Assembly (NCBI GenBank): GCA_965229505.1
Contig: OZ245881.1
Coordinates: 372,001 to 436,000 of the forward strand
Direction: 5' to 3'
Origin: UBA6059 sp040219045
GTDB taxonomy: Bacteria > Bacteroidota > Bacteroidia > Cytophagales > Cyclobacteriaceae
Length of the DNA: 64,000 bases
The notes under the pieces are model-generated. The model saw only the letters and a list, made by a program, of their open reading frames with translations. It had not been told where the DNA came from and searched no databases. The stretch's first letter is position 1, and the number at the start of each line of letters is the position of its first letter. A program made the translations under genes and the position numbers. This document shows, in pieces, positions 44,060 to 54,155 of this stretch.

Positions 44060-44542
44060 TCAGTTATTAATAATATCCATCTCTCCAATCAATGGGATAT
44101 TTTCGAAGATAGCGGCTCTTACAATATTTAAAATGAACACCTCAATTTGATAAAACTGACCTGAGACTTTGGAACCTGAGACTTTGTTCAATTTCTTGTA
44201 ATATTTGGTGATTAATTTATCAGTTGCCGCTTTCTGCTTGATAGTAGCGTTTATCACCTCATCTATTTTCTCATCGGACATGCTTTCATAGTTGTTAACA
44301 TAATCGTTGATGAGACTCATTCGGTTTTTTCCAAGAGCCTTTCTCTCTACTTCATACGCATCATACACAGTCCAAAACTCAGCTGCCGCTGCTTCATCCA
44401 ACTGAATAAAATTAGAGATGACTGCCTTCTTTTCCATTCCGAAAATAGACTGTATAAAATCAATCTCCTCTTGGTTTGATTGCGCGGATGCCATTGTAAA
44501 TACTCCCAGTACTACAAGGCAGGTACCTATTAGTTTCTTCAT
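44060..44542 (-). CDS. Secreted helical protein of unknown function
   Basis: The product has 160 residues with a signal peptide (MKKLIGTCLVVLGVFTMASAQ). The mature part is nearly all helix and rich in Lys, Glu and Asn, with segments like EFWTVYDAYEVERKALGKNRMSLINDYV. It resembles small periplasmic stress proteins of the Spy/CpxP type in size and make-up, but I see no LTxxQ motif, so that link is weak. It is a single gene with its own terminator. Confidence 0.72.
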   Translation of the reverse strand: MKKLIGTCLVVLGVFTMASAQSNQEEIDFIQSIFGMEKKAVISNFIQLDEAAAAEFWTVYDAYEVERKALGKNRMSLINDYVNNYESMSDEKIDEVINATIKQKAATDKLITKYYKKLNKVSGSKVSGQFYQIEVFILNIVRAAIFENIPLIGEMDIINN

Positions 44543-44833
44543 TGTTTTTCAAGTTTAATTCAGCGGCAAATAAACAACTTATTCTATCATGAAATGAAAT
44601 GGATCAGCAGATTATCATTCAAGTATTGAAGAGGGCTGCTGACTTGCTAAAACCAACCCTCCATTCACGAAATGTCCATGAGGGCTAATCACTAAGTGCA
44701 CAAACCATTGCTTCTGCGCTATTGCGATTACCAGTTCCAGTTTGCTACTCATGACTGACTAATCTCCACATCAGCCCAAAGACAGTTTTTCACTTTATAC
44801 CTTTACTATCAAGTCTTACTTATCACAACCTAT

Positions 44834-45814
44834 ATGAAGGCACTTAAGATCATATCACCGAATGAACAAGTCATAGAAATAGCTGAAGTACCGCAACCAG
44901 CTCTGGAGCAAAACCAGGTACTTATCAGGGTAAAGGCCGCCGGCATTAATCGAGCTGACTTATTACAAAAAGCCGGAATGTACCCACCACCAGCTGGAGC
45001 CTCTGAGATCCTTGGGCTTGAGGTGGCTGGTATTGTCGAGCGATCGGGTAGTCAGGTAACAAAGTTCAAGGAAGGCGATCTGGTTTTTGCACTACTCGCA
45101 GGAGGTGGCTATGCCGAGTATGTGACTGTACATGAGGGGGTAGTGATGTCCCTACCGGAAAACCTGTCGTTTGAACAAGGAGCAAGTATAGCCGAAGTAT
45201 TCCTGACAGCTCATCAAGCTTTGAACTGGCTTGGGAAAATAAAGTCAGGTGATAATGTACTGATCCATGCTGGTGCCAGTGGTGTGGGTACTGCGGCTAT
45301 TCAACTAGCCAGGTTGGCTGGCGCCAATGCCTATGTCACAGCAGGATCTCAGGAGAAAATAGACTTTTGTAAGTCATTGGGAGCGGTAGAGGGAGTCAAC
45401 TATAAAACCAGTCAGGATATGGCTGATGATTTGAAATCATTGACCAATGGGAGCGGGTTTGATATCATCCTCGATTTTATTGGAGCGCCTTATGCTGAAG
45501 TGAATACTAAAGTGATTGCGGCAGATGGTAGATGGATATTACTTGCCTTTATGGGTGGTGCTAGGGCTGAGATAGATTTGACCAGAGTATTGATCAAACG
45601 AATACAGCTAAAGGGATCTACACTTCGGGCAAGAAGCATTGAATACAAGTCGGCGCTCGTCAACAGTTTCTCTGAACTCTACCTCGATCATTTCAAGTCG
45701 GGCAAGCTAAAACCTGTTATTGACAAGATCTTTGACTGGCAGGATGCAGAAGATGCCCATCAATACATGGAGAACAATCTGAATATGGGTAAGATCATTC
45801 TCCATGGGATGTAA
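44834..45814 (+). CDS. NAD(P)H:quinone oxidoreductase, zinc-independent MDR family (PIG3-like)
   Basis: The product has 326 residues. The N-terminal GroES-like half has KAAGINRADLLQKAGMYPPPAGASEILGLEVAG, the typical start of PIG3/TED2-type enzymes. The Rossmann half has VLIHAGASGVGTAAIQLARLAGA for NADPH. No catalytic or structural zinc cysteines are visible, unlike alcohol dehydrogenases. It probably reduces quinones or other reactive carbonyls in the cytosol. It converges on the HAD lipoprotein gene with only 6 bp between stops. Confidence 0.93.
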   Translation: MKALKIISPNEQVIEIAEVPQPALEQNQVLIRVKAAGINRADLLQKAGMYPPPAGASEILGLEVAGIVERSGSQVTKFKEGDLVFALLAGGGYAEYVTVHEGVVMSLPENLSFEQGASIAEVFLTAHQALNWLGKIKSGDNVLIHAGASGVGTAAIQLARLAGANAYVTAGSQEKIDFCKSLGAVEGVNYKTSQDMADDLKSLTNGSGFDIILDFIGAPYAEVNTKVIAADGRWILLAFMGGARAEIDLTRVLIKRIQLKGSTLRARSIEYKSALVNSFSELYLDHFKSGKLKPVIDKIFDWQDAEDAHQYMENNLNMGKIILHGM

Positions 45815-45820
45815 TTTTGG

Positions 45821-46855
45821 TTATTTCGTTAGCTCAAAAGGAAAGACAACTTTCCAATCTTTGGCCATGTCGATGACCGTCCATCCATTGGCGGCTGCCT
45901 CATCAAGACCTTTATCCAAGCGCCCAATATGCGACTCGCGATCATAAGCGAACTCTCGTTCCGCATCGGTGTGATGCAAATAGAGGCCCAACCTTAAACC
46001 ATCTCCTCCAGTGGCATATTGTATCATCTGGAGGTCGCCATCCGAGTTGCCGGAAGCAAGGACAGGCCTACGCCCGATGAACTTACTGATACCAACCGGC
46101 TTGCCTCCTTTATCGTCGATAAAGTCGATTTCCGGTAGGCGCCTGATGACCGGATCACCATCGTTGTAATCAAACTCCGTCTTGATAGAGCTGCCTACGA
46201 CCTGATCCTTTGGGATACCGTAGGCCTCCTCTACCCATACGCGCATAAACTCCACTCCGCCACCCGAGACGATGAAGGTCTTGAAGTCATTGGCTCGTAA
46301 GTACTGTAAGAGTTCCAACATGGGCTGATATATCAGCTCATTGAAAGGTTTGTCATACTTTGGATGTCTCGCTGTGGCTAACCATTCTGCAACGATCGTC
46401 TCAAATTCGTCCGTAGTGACGCCTGCATGACTAGCCATTACCAATTGCAACAGGCCTCTTTCGCCAGATTGCAGTAATGTCTCCATATCGTTCTCTAATA
46501 CCGCCTGGAAAGGCTGCTCAGTTGCCCACTCGGGGTGCTCTGGAGCCAGCTCTTTGACCCGATCAATGGCAAAGAAAAGCTGGAAATACATGGGCTGCTC
46601 AGCCCACAGGTTACCATCGTTATCAAAGGTAGCAATGCGATCCGCTACAGGGATGAAACCAGGGCTTTGCTCGTTGGTGGCGTCCTGCACAAAAGTTATG
46701 ATGGCTGCCTTGGTAGCTCCTTCGTTCCAGGATGGGAGGGGGTCAGTAGGTTTCTCAGCCTCCGATGCTGCCACATTATTGGTTATTTTCTCATCACAAC
46801 TCGAGATGAAAAGCATCACCAAAACAATCAGAATGTACTGTTTAGGATATTTCAT
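45821..46855 (-). CDS. HAD-superfamily phosphatase-like lipoprotein
   Basis: The product has 344 residues. The signal MKYPKQYILIVLVMLFISSC gives a lipoprotein. HAD motif I is FDNDGNLW (nucleophile Asp of DxD, residues ~70-77). Motif II is FIVSGGG and motif III/IV is the Lys plus ASGNSDGDLQM. It resembles the phosphoserine-phosphatase-like branch. A phosphatase acting on small phosphorylated compounds outside the cytoplasm is likely; the substrate is unknown. It lies just downstream of the sulfatase gene on the same strand, but a strong terminator separates them, so it probably has its own promoter. Confidence 0.85.
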   Translation of the reverse strand: MKYPKQYILIVLVMLFISSCDEKITNNVAASEAEKPTDPLPSWNEGATKAAIITFVQDATNEQSPGFIPVADRIATFDNDGNLWAEQPMYFQLFFAIDRVKELAPEHPEWATEQPFQAVLENDMETLLQSGERGLLQLVMASHAGVTTDEFETIVAEWLATARHPKYDKPFNELIYQPMLELLQYLRANDFKTFIVSGGGVEFMRVWVEEAYGIPKDQVVGSSIKTEFDYNDGDPVIRRLPEIDFIDDKGGKPVGISKFIGRRPVLASGNSDGDLQMIQYATGGDGLRLGLYLHHTDAEREFAYDRESHIGRLDKGLDEAAANGWTVIDMAKDWKVVFPFELTK

Positions 46856-46871
46856 AGGTCATGTAGTAGTC

Positions 46872-46900
46872 AAAAAAAACACCCATCAAGATGGGTGTTT
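46872..46900 (-). terminator. Intrinsic terminator after the sulfatase gene
   Basis: AAACACCCATC (46877-46887), loop AA plus closing bases, and GATGGGTGTTT (46890-46900) form an 11-bp perfect stem. On the minus strand it is followed by eight T, directly downstream of the sulfatase stop at 46923. Confidence 0.88.
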
Positions 46901-46922
46901 TCAAAAATTGATTCAATTAATA

Positions 46923-48488
46923 TTATTTATGAGTGCCGGAAGTCATCGCCTCAATTTGCTTCTGGACAGAGCTCAAACTCCAGTCACCTGCAGTCTGGCT
47001 TGGTGGAAATTCCTGAAATGTCTTTAAGAAATTGAAAGCATAGCCCTGCATGGCAATAAGGATGAAAGCACGATCGATATACCAGTCATAGTAGGTATTG
47101 GACCCTATAAGCGCTTTCTCAAATGGATCTCTTCTCAGGTTGAACAAGTAGGGAGCTCTAAGCTCTACAAATGGCTCTAACCAGATTTGAAGCTTGTCGG
47201 CTCTGTTTTCCATAAACATGGCCTTCCAGTCTTTGTATCTCAACGCAGCGATGGATCCTGCATCATCCACATAGATAAATCCTGTTCTTGGTGATTCGTC
47301 CACCTTGCCCATTAGGTAATCCAATTGATTGACTCCATCTATATGGTTCTTGTATGTGCGGCCACCCATGGTCACACCATTCTTGATTTTAGTCGTAACG
47401 TCCGGATCTCCGCCGATTGCAGCAAAAGTTGGTAACCAGTCCTCATGCGAAACAATGCCGTTCAAAGTTACACCTGCGGGGAATTTATCTTCCCATTTAA
47501 CAAATGCTGGCACTCTATAAGCACCTTCCCAGCTGCTGTTCTTTTCCCCATGGAAGGGAGTAGTACCAGCATCAGGCCATGTATTGTAGTGAGGGCCATT
47601 ATCCGTGGAATACATGACGACTGTATTTTCAGCAATACCCAGTTCGTCGAGGAGATCCAATAGCTCGCCAACATGCCGGTCATGCTCAACCATACCGTCA
47701 GAGTATTCGTCTTGTCCCGAGATACCTCTGTTTTCTTCTTTCACGTGAGTTCTGAAGTGCATGCGCGTTGCATTCCACCAGGTGAAAAATGGTTTGTCAT
47801 CTTCGACCTGCTTTTTGATGAAGTCTTTAGTCGCGGCTATCGATTCGTCATCAATGGTTTCCATTCTCTTTTTGGTCAAAGGACCCGTATCTTCAATCCT
47901 CTGACCACCTTTGCCATCAGACCAGCTATGGATGACACCTCTGGGTCCATATACCTCTGCGAATGTCTTGCCATTTGCGAGTACCAGATCAGAAGGATAA
48001 TCCATGTTTTCTGGCTCTTCTTCTGCATTGAGGTGATAGAGGTTGCCGAAAAATTCATCGAAACCGTGCATAGTAGGTAAATGCTCATCTAGGTCACCCT
48101 GATGATTCTTTCCAAACTGACCTGTGCTGTAGCCTAAGTTCTTCATCACGGTGGCCATGGTAATATCACTCATCTGCCAGCCTTCCTTGGCGCCCGGCAT
48201 ACCCACCTTGGTCATTCCTGATCGTACAGGTACTGATCCACCAATGAATGCTGCCCGGCCCGCAGTACAGCTCTGCTGTGCATAATAGTCTGTGAATCCA
48301 ACACCTTCCTTGGCAATCCGATCAATATTAGGTGTTCTATAGCCCATCATTCCACGGTTGTTGTGGCTGATATTCCATGTACCGATATCGTCACCCCAGA
48401 TCACCAGGATATTCGGTTTTTCATTTTTCTTCTGTGCCATCCCCATTATCGAGAATAGACATAACATCAGGGTAATTTTAAGCTTCAT
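46923..48488 (-). CDS. Secreted type I (S1 family) arylsulfatase-like sulfatase
   Basis: The product has 521 residues and a signal peptide (MKLKITLMLCLFSIMGMAQ). The sulfatase fold begins PNILVIWGDDIG, with metal-binding Asp33/Asp34. The maturation motif is C74-T-A-G-R78, where Cys74 becomes formylglycine. YSTDNGPHYNTWPDAGTTPFHGEKN carries further active-site residues. Family members remove sulfate esters from sulfated sugars or aromatic sulfates; the substrate here is unknown. Activation needs an FGE, and one with both cysteines is encoded at 41512-42651. The enzyme is probably periplasmic, with its own terminator downstream. Confidence 0.93.
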   Translation of the reverse strand: MKLKITLMLCLFSIMGMAQKKNEKPNILVIWGDDIGTWNISHNNRGMMGYRTPNIDRIAKEGVGFTDYYAQQSCTAGRAAFIGGSVPVRSGMTKVGMPGAKEGWQMSDITMATVMKNLGYSTGQFGKNHQGDLDEHLPTMHGFDEFFGNLYHLNAEEEPENMDYPSDLVLANGKTFAEVYGPRGVIHSWSDGKGGQRIEDTGPLTKKRMETIDDESIAATKDFIKKQVEDDKPFFTWWNATRMHFRTHVKEENRGISGQDEYSDGMVEHDRHVGELLDLLDELGIAENTVVMYSTDNGPHYNTWPDAGTTPFHGEKNSSWEGAYRVPAFVKWEDKFPAGVTLNGIVSHEDWLPTFAAIGGDPDVTTKIKNGVTMGGRTYKNHIDGVNQLDYLMGKVDESPRTGFIYVDDAGSIAALRYKDWKAMFMENRADKLQIWLEPFVELRAPYLFNLRRDPFEKALIGSNTYYDWYIDRAFILIAMQGYAFNFLKTFQEFPPSQTAGDWSLSSVQKQIEAMTSGTHK

Positions 48489-48655
48489 TCTATTTGTTTA
48501 AGTGTATAATAATTTGGGAATGATCGCTTAGCCAGCGGTCATGTTAACTTTTATTGGAGGCATGAATCTATAAATAAAACCACTGTTTTAAAAGATTGTT
48601 CTATAAATCAGGTCCCATTGGCTATGAACTATACCTATCCCACGATCAACAATTG

Positions 48656-50047
48656 TTAGTTTGACTTCACGCGCTTATACTGGTCTTTCCAGAGTCTGAG
48701 CTTAACTGCAAGAAACAAGTTGAACTTTTGCGGATCACTACTGAACAGCGCTGAGAATATATCGGCAGATCCTAGTGACACGATCCCATAGCGACCGGCA
48801 AGACCTACACGGGTGCCACTGATGGAATTAACAGATAGCGGAAGCTGAGCACCCCATTTTCGCTTTTGATACCTCAAGGTGAGGAAATACTGATTGGGTC
48901 GGTTAATCTGGAATACACCCTGGCCCTTTGTTCTGATAAAGGTGGAGAAATTAGCATAAAAGTGATCTGTAATTCTTCGATCTATCTGAACGGAAAACGT
49001 CGAGGGCAGGCTCATTCTATATTCATCTCTACCTACGGACTCATCAAGTATGGACGATAGGGTATCTGCTAGTGCCTCAACTGATGAAATAGCCCTTATA
49101 TTGTCCAAATCCAGCTCAAGAATATCTGCAATGAATTGACTGTTGGCATTTTTTATCTCGTATTTCAGACTTCCATGATCAATGTACGACAGGCCCACTT
49201 TCCAGATATAGCCTGGATCAAATTCATTGCCTGTCAAGTCTTCATATCCTGTTTTTCTGAATTCGTATTCTACGCCGAGATTCAATCCAAAAGAGATATT
49301 TCGCAAGAGACCAATCTCTCCGTTTAATACATCATCAATGGAAGAACTGTATCCAAAAAAAACATCACCATCAATCCCACTCAATCTGGTACGATCCTCT
49401 ACCGTAAAATTCAAATCATTTATGCTAAAGTACCCTGATCCTGTACCTGATATCAACTTTGGGGCTATACCCACGCGCATCACGTGGTTGTCTTTTCGCA
49501 GGACTTCACGCGCATAGTTAAAGTTGTACTCAATCCAGGTATTGAAGTTGGCCGATAGGTCGCCATTGACGAATGTCTTACCATATTCACTGCTATCTTC
49601 AAAATCATCAATGATAAGATTCATTATATCGGAATCATTGGTCTCAATGTTGGTCTTAGCCCTGACACGAGCAGAGAAGCTCACTGAGGATTTGTCATTG
49701 ATGCTGTAAGAGACCGAGGGCAGCATTAGCCCTACGTTAATCAGATAGCTATTTTCTCCATCAGTCAAGCCACGAAAGAAACTCCCCTTGCCCACTTCAT
49801 TGAATTTATCCGCTACCGCCAAATTGGTAAAGAACTCAGCATTGTATCCGATAAGGTCGGCGCTGATAATATTAATATCCCATTTGTATGGAGTAGAAGC
49901 TAATGAAGCGGGCTGAACATGCAGCGCATGAACCCCGGCGTAGTTGTCAGTAAAGAGTCCTACATACTCCTGTGCCTTAGCAGGAATAGAGGCCAAAAAG
50001 CCGCCAAAAATTATAGCAATTCTGGTAAAGAAGTAAAGACGCCTCAT
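48656..50047 (-). CDS. Outer-membrane protein of the DUF5723 type
   Basis: The product has 463 residues with a signal ending PAKAQ. The mature N-terminus EYVGLFTDNYAGVHALHVQPASLASTPYKWDINIISADL is characteristic of DUF5723 proteins of Bacteroidota. Alternating strands continue to the C-terminus, fitting a large barrel related to FadL-like proteins. Its function has not been shown. It is the last of four minus-strand genes that all encode exported proteins (48656-54155), but gaps of 55-100 bp leave the operon structure open. Confidence 0.82.
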   Translation of the reverse strand: MRRLYFFTRIAIIFGGFLASIPAKAQEYVGLFTDNYAGVHALHVQPASLASTPYKWDINIISADLIGYNAEFFTNLAVADKFNEVGKGSFFRGLTDGENSYLINVGLMLPSVSYSINDKSSVSFSARVRAKTNIETNDSDIMNLIIDDFEDSSEYGKTFVNGDLSANFNTWIEYNFNYAREVLRKDNHVMRVGIAPKLISGTGSGYFSINDLNFTVEDRTRLSGIDGDVFFGYSSSIDDVLNGEIGLLRNISFGLNLGVEYEFRKTGYEDLTGNEFDPGYIWKVGLSYIDHGSLKYEIKNANSQFIADILELDLDNIRAISSVEALADTLSSILDESVGRDEYRMSLPSTFSVQIDRRITDHFYANFSTFIRTKGQGVFQINRPNQYFLTLRYQKRKWGAQLPLSVNSISGTRVGLAGRYGIVSLGSADIFSALFSSDPQKFNLFLAVKLRLWKDQYKRVKSN

Positions 50048-50145
50048 AAGTGATGTAAAGATAGCAGTAGCTATATTCTAGCCAACTTTATTCGACAAAT
50101 GAAGTCAAAAGGGAGGTACACGATTCAAATATTGGTATCAACAGC

Positions 50146-51174
50146 TCACCACTCCCAGCCAATAGTGGTTTGTATTACATAATCAAGATCAGTAGCCCCG
50201 TCAGCTGGTTGGTTGTCATAGTTGATCGTACCTCCTATTTTGAAAAACAAATCAAAGTCAAACTCATATTTGGCATCTGCTGTAAAGTCAAATCTCCAAC
50301 GTCCCTTTTCTGAAAAACCAGGATAGGCAATAGCATTGGTCGTTATCTTAAAATCACCTAAGTCGTAAATCTTCAATTCTGTGCCAAAAACCCCCTCCCA
50401 TGAAGTCCTGTCTTCTGTTTCGCTAGAGAAGCTCTCATAACTGCGGTTGACACCCGCTCCTATACCCCAATATGCTGAATTTGTTCTGATGATATAATGA
50501 CCATAACCCAACTTAACATTGACACGGGAATCAAGTTTTTGTTCGGTATTCGACAGTGTCGTTACTGACACGCTCATATATCGATTGTTGGGAAGAAAAT
50601 AATTGTAGTTAGCAGCTCCCTCTGTTCTTCGGATGGTATCAGCATTTTCTTGTACGGATTGGAGCGTACTAAACTGCAAATCAGCAGACCATTGTTCAGC
50701 TATGTAAGAGGACGTTACTCGTGAAGACAATTGCCTGAAGCTATTGGCTTTGGTGATATTCGTCCCGAACTCAATCGAAGCATTGAATCTATCACCAAAC
50801 TTCTTCTTTACAGGTCGGAGAAATACTATATCATCTCGATTGCTCATCCGAATACCATTATACTGAGAGTTGATCTGTACGGCTCCTGTGGAGTCCGAGC
50901 TGAGTTGGCCGATGTATTGTTCTCCATTGGAGAGTTGTAACAAAAATCTTGTCTCGGTGTATAACCGCTTAATCTTATCCCACTCAATCTTGAAATCAGT
51001 GTCGCTATAGTCCGTCTCTATTTGCAGTACGCCCTGATCCATTGATTTTACCTCGCCAACTACGATGTTCCCATTGACAAAAATTAAGGAGTCATTTTGC
51101 GCACGAGACTGGAACCCTGCCAGGAGCAAGAGTATTGTGACGGACGCGTTGAGAAGAATTTTGCCCTTATTCAT
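50146..51174 (-). CDS. DUF481 family outer-membrane protein
   Basis: The product has 342 residues with a signal ending FQSRAQ. A small N-terminal beta domain (LIFVNGNIVVGEVKSMDQGVLQIETDYSDTDFKIEWDKIKRL) resembles the SH3-like fold often found before DUF481. The DUF481 barrel follows (FGDRFNASIEFGTNITKANSFRQLSSRV ...) and ends with YVIQTTIGWEW, a terminal aromatic as expected for Bam-inserted barrels. The role is unknown; salt- or stress-induced outer-membrane proteins carry this domain in other bacteria. Confidence 0.85.
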   Translation of the reverse strand: MNKGKILLNASVTILLLLAGFQSRAQNDSLIFVNGNIVVGEVKSMDQGVLQIETDYSDTDFKIEWDKIKRLYTETRFLLQLSNGEQYIGQLSSDSTGAVQINSQYNGIRMSNRDDIVFLRPVKKKFGDRFNASIEFGTNITKANSFRQLSSRVTSSYIAEQWSADLQFSTLQSVQENADTIRRTEGAANYNYFLPNNRYMSVSVTTLSNTEQKLDSRVNVKLGYGHYIIRTNSAYWGIGAGVNRSYESFSSETEDRTSWEGVFGTELKIYDLGDFKITTNAIAYPGFSEKGRWRFDFTADAKYEFDFDLFFKIGGTINYDNQPADGATDLDYVIQTTIGWEW

Positions 51175-51229
51175 TGTTGACTAAAAATTCCGAGTCAATA
51201 TCAGCTTTATATACGAATTATACGATGGA

Positions 51230-52096
51230 CTACTTCACGTCATTGGTGACAAACATGGCCTCCCCGTTGAGCATGACATTATCATCTACTTTGTCTAGTG
51301 TGAGGATCACTGGCTCAAGTTTACCATAGTTGAGTACCAGCAAGTCCTTACCCTCTCGTTTTGTTATCGACCATGCCCCTTTTTTCTTACCAGAATACTT
51401 TTTGTCATCAGTCCAGGACATGGGTACTGCTTTGGTCGTGAAGGTATGGTCAGCATCCAGCCAAAGCTGAAAGACCGTTTTTTGCCCGCCCTGATTCTTC
51501 TTCGAGTAAAGATACTTTCCTTCCAACTCGGTGTTCCAGTCAAGGTCAGGCTGCAACTCATCTAATGACTTAGGTTGAGTATAATCTACCTGAGCCGCCA
51601 GTTCAAGCAACATGGCCTTGTTTTCCTCAAAACCCTTGTTCACAGAAAGCAAAAGCCAGGTAGTGCAAATTCCATAGTCTCCACATGACGCTACGGCAAG
51701 CCCCCTTCTCTGCCCACCTCCCGTTCCGGTGTATTCGATATTAGCATATCTGAGTTCTCCCTGCCGCTGGATCTCTTCCTTAACAATGATGCTAATCGAT
51801 GGACTTAGTGATAATCCAGTTTGCCAGTTCTGCTCTATTTGGTTATAGCTGTTTTCCCGGCCAAAGACATATACCTCTGACCCCTCATTGTTTTCTTTGG
51901 TGAGAATGAGAATTTCAGTTTCCTGCGGCAGATATCCTACCCAGCCGGAGGGAATTACAAATCCTACACCCAACCTTGGTGCATTAATCGCTTCGCCTGA
52001 CTTATAATATTTACTAGGCGCAACTCTCTCTTGGGCATTGACGCAGTAGGCCATTATCAGCAATGTGGCCATAAGTGTAGTTTGAATGTATCTCAT
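51230..52096 (-). CDS. Secreted protein of unknown function
   Basis: The product has 288 residues with a signal peptide ending YCVNAQ. The sequence has an N-terminal alpha/beta part (GVGFVIPSGWVGYLPQETEILILTKENNEGSEVYVFG) and a C-terminal lipocalin-like strand region (WNTELEGKYLYSKKNQGGQKTVFQLWLDADHTFTTKAV... GAWSITKREGKDLLVLNY). Two cysteines (ASCGDYGICT) could form a disulfide. I do not recognise the family. It sits between the DUF481 and BamA-like genes on the same strand. Confidence 0.72.
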   Translation of the reverse strand: MRYIQTTLMATLLIMAYCVNAQERVAPSKYYKSGEAINAPRLGVGFVIPSGWVGYLPQETEILILTKENNEGSEVYVFGRENSYNQIEQNWQTGLSLSPSISIIVKEEIQRQGELRYANIEYTGTGGGQRRGLAVASCGDYGICTTWLLLSVNKGFEENKAMLLELAAQVDYTQPKSLDELQPDLDWNTELEGKYLYSKKNQGGQKTVFQLWLDADHTFTTKAVPMSWTDDKKYSGKKKGAWSITKREGKDLLVLNYGKLEPVILTLDKVDDNVMLNGEAMFVTNDVK

Positions 52097-52178
52097 CGCT
52101 TATTCTTCATCTTAATTCAACCTCAGTGTTGTCGGTCAGGGTCTATGCTAATCATTGTCACATTACTTCCGTTACATA

Positions 52179-54155
52179 TTACTCAAATCTAAGAAGTTCT
52201 GGCTTGAGACCTCTGAATGTGTCAAAAAGTAGTGGGTCGTCTACGTTAATATCATAGAAAAAGCTGTCGACGTTTTCTATGCTTCGTAGAAAATAGCCAG
52301 CACTGATCTGAAGGGTTTGAATCGCAAAGCTCTCATTTCGGATACGAAAACCCACACCGGCTGCACCGAAAAAATTATTCCCCTCCATAAGGCTACTATT
52401 GTCTGCGAGCCATCCAAAATTTGCAAATACGTAGCTCGCCAATTGGAACCCATACCATTTTCTTGGGTGGAAAATAACTGACTCAAGATCGATAGAGAGC
52501 AATTGATCACCCTCCACATCGTCCAAATCTATATTTCTCTCGTTTCTCGAAAAATCAATATTAGGGTCACCGACGCGATCAAGCGCTCTGAGAAACCTGA
52601 AGTTTACAAACTGACGAAACTCTCTCCTCGGGAAAGACTTCAGAGGAGAAAAGTATCCAATCCTCAAATCGTATAAACCCTCTCTAAATTTCCCTTTGTC
52701 AATAAGTCCCCCCAGTCTATGCGATCCGGCCAGGTAACCGAGCTTAGGAAAGTACTTGCCTGCGGCTATCCGATAACCCAGATAAGGAAGGTCTCTAAAC
52801 TCACCAAATGAAAATCCCGGATTAATCTCAAATATTATTCCGCTAGGTACGTCCTCTGTGATTCCAAAGCTGAGGATCTTGGAACTCTTCTGATATACCT
52901 GCTTGGTAAAAGAAATACCTGCCAGGTACATTGTAATGTCATGATAGAGATAATTGCTATCCGCCGATACGAAAGGACGATCGTCAAATGACTGGTTATA
53001 GAGTCGTTGAGTGACAGTGATGTTGCTTCGACTCTCCTGCCCTCCTACCTGAAATGACCTACCCACCCAGCCATCTTGAATATTCGCCTTGTAAGGAAAT
53101 ATTTCGTTAGCGACATCCACCGAATCTTTACGAAAGCGGTTCACATTGACACTTGATAGTTCCAAGCCGCCAATCCATTTGACACCCGGAGCGTAGAGGT
53201 CTCGCTGTGAGTAGAATTCCCATCCCTTCCGATCGTAATTGTTGAGCCATCTCAAAGTGGTATTGATATACAGACCGAACAAGCTCGGATCATTAATCTC
53301 CAGGTCAATGCCTGATGATGGATCTCGGCTTCCGTTATAAATGTAGGTAGCCTGAAGCTTCCTGCCCGAGCCCAAAAAGTTGCGTTCACCAAGCTTCAGC
53401 TTAAACTTCGACAAACTGCTCGGCGAACCACCCACTATAATCGAAAACCGATCCTGTGTAATCACAAAGACATCAACTTCTTCGGGATTGGTCTCAGAAG
53501 TCTGCACTACAATCAACGCATCCTGGATATACCTCAGCTGTCTAATGAGTCGCTCAGAGTCAGCCATGGCATTAGCTGAAACTTTATCTCCTTCTTTGAA
53601 CATCAGTAACTTTCTCAAGACTCCAGTCTGAGTGTTGACGTGCAAGGCATTGGCCGCTCTACCGACCCCTGTGGATTTGGTCAACGTCGTATCAAGAACA
53701 CTTCCATCCAAAACGGCTACTTTTTTGAAGTTGATGGAACTGATGCGCTTGTCCTGGTAAGCATAGAAAGGGGCTTTACTATCAACGAAATTGGAAGTGT
53801 CGTCCACCACGCGCTGCTCCTCTCGTATCATCAGATCATAGAGCATGCCCGTTACTTTGTGTCGCTCTGACTTAGCTCGGAGAGAGTCATAGAAGGCCTT
53901 GCTCTTCTCCTGATTCAAATCCACTATCGAAACACTATCGCCTGGACTGTATATGATGATTGTATCACGCTCGGTAACGAATATCGTGTCCTGAAGCTCA
54001 ACGACAAATCGCTTTGGAACCTTGAGTGTATCTAGTTGCACCCCTTCCTGTGCATGTCCTGACGATACGCACAAGATGAGCGTCAGTAACGCCACCAGGC
54101 CTTGGCTATACCTGATAATTAATTTAGATGCAGATTGAGAATGAATTGAAAACAC
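52179..54155 (-). CDS. BamA/TamA-like outer-membrane protein
   Basis: The product has 658 residues. The start is GTG at 54155; no ATG gives the signal peptide (FSIHSQSASKLIIRYSQGLVALLTLILCVSSGHAQ). A POTRA-like region at ~170-245 (GVLRKLLMFKEGDKVSANAMADSERLIRQLRYIQDALIVVQ) precedes a C-terminal barrel beginning FKLKLGERNFLGSGRKLQATYIYNGS, the usual entry to Omp85 barrels. The last residue is Glu, not aromatic. It may help insert or export envelope components. It is the first of four same-strand exported-protein genes. Confidence 0.8.
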   Translation of the reverse strand: MFSIHSQSASKLIIRYSQGLVALLTLILCVSSGHAQEGVQLDTLKVPKRFVVELQDTIFVTERDTIIIYSPGDSVSIVDLNQEKSKAFYDSLRAKSERHKVTGMLYDLMIREEQRVVDDTSNFVDSKAPFYAYQDKRISSINFKKVAVLDGSVLDTTLTKSTGVGRAANALHVNTQTGVLRKLLMFKEGDKVSANAMADSERLIRQLRYIQDALIVVQTSETNPEEVDVFVITQDRFSIIVGGSPSSLSKFKLKLGERNFLGSGRKLQATYIYNGSRDPSSGIDLEINDPSLFGLYINTTLRWLNNYDRKGWEFYSQRDLYAPGVKWIGGLELSSVNVNRFRKDSVDVANEIFPYKANIQDGWVGRSFQVGGQESRSNITVTQRLYNQSFDDRPFVSADSNYLYHDITMYLAGISFTKQVYQKSSKILSFGITEDVPSGIIFEINPGFSFGEFRDLPYLGYRIAAGKYFPKLGYLAGSHRLGGLIDKGKFREGLYDLRIGYFSPLKSFPRREFRQFVNFRFLRALDRVGDPNIDFSRNERNIDLDDVEGDQLLSIDLESVIFHPRKWYGFQLASYVFANFGWLADNSSLMEGNNFFGAAGVGFRIRNESFAIQTLQISAGYFLRSIENVDSFFYDINVDDPLLFDTFRGLKPELLRFE

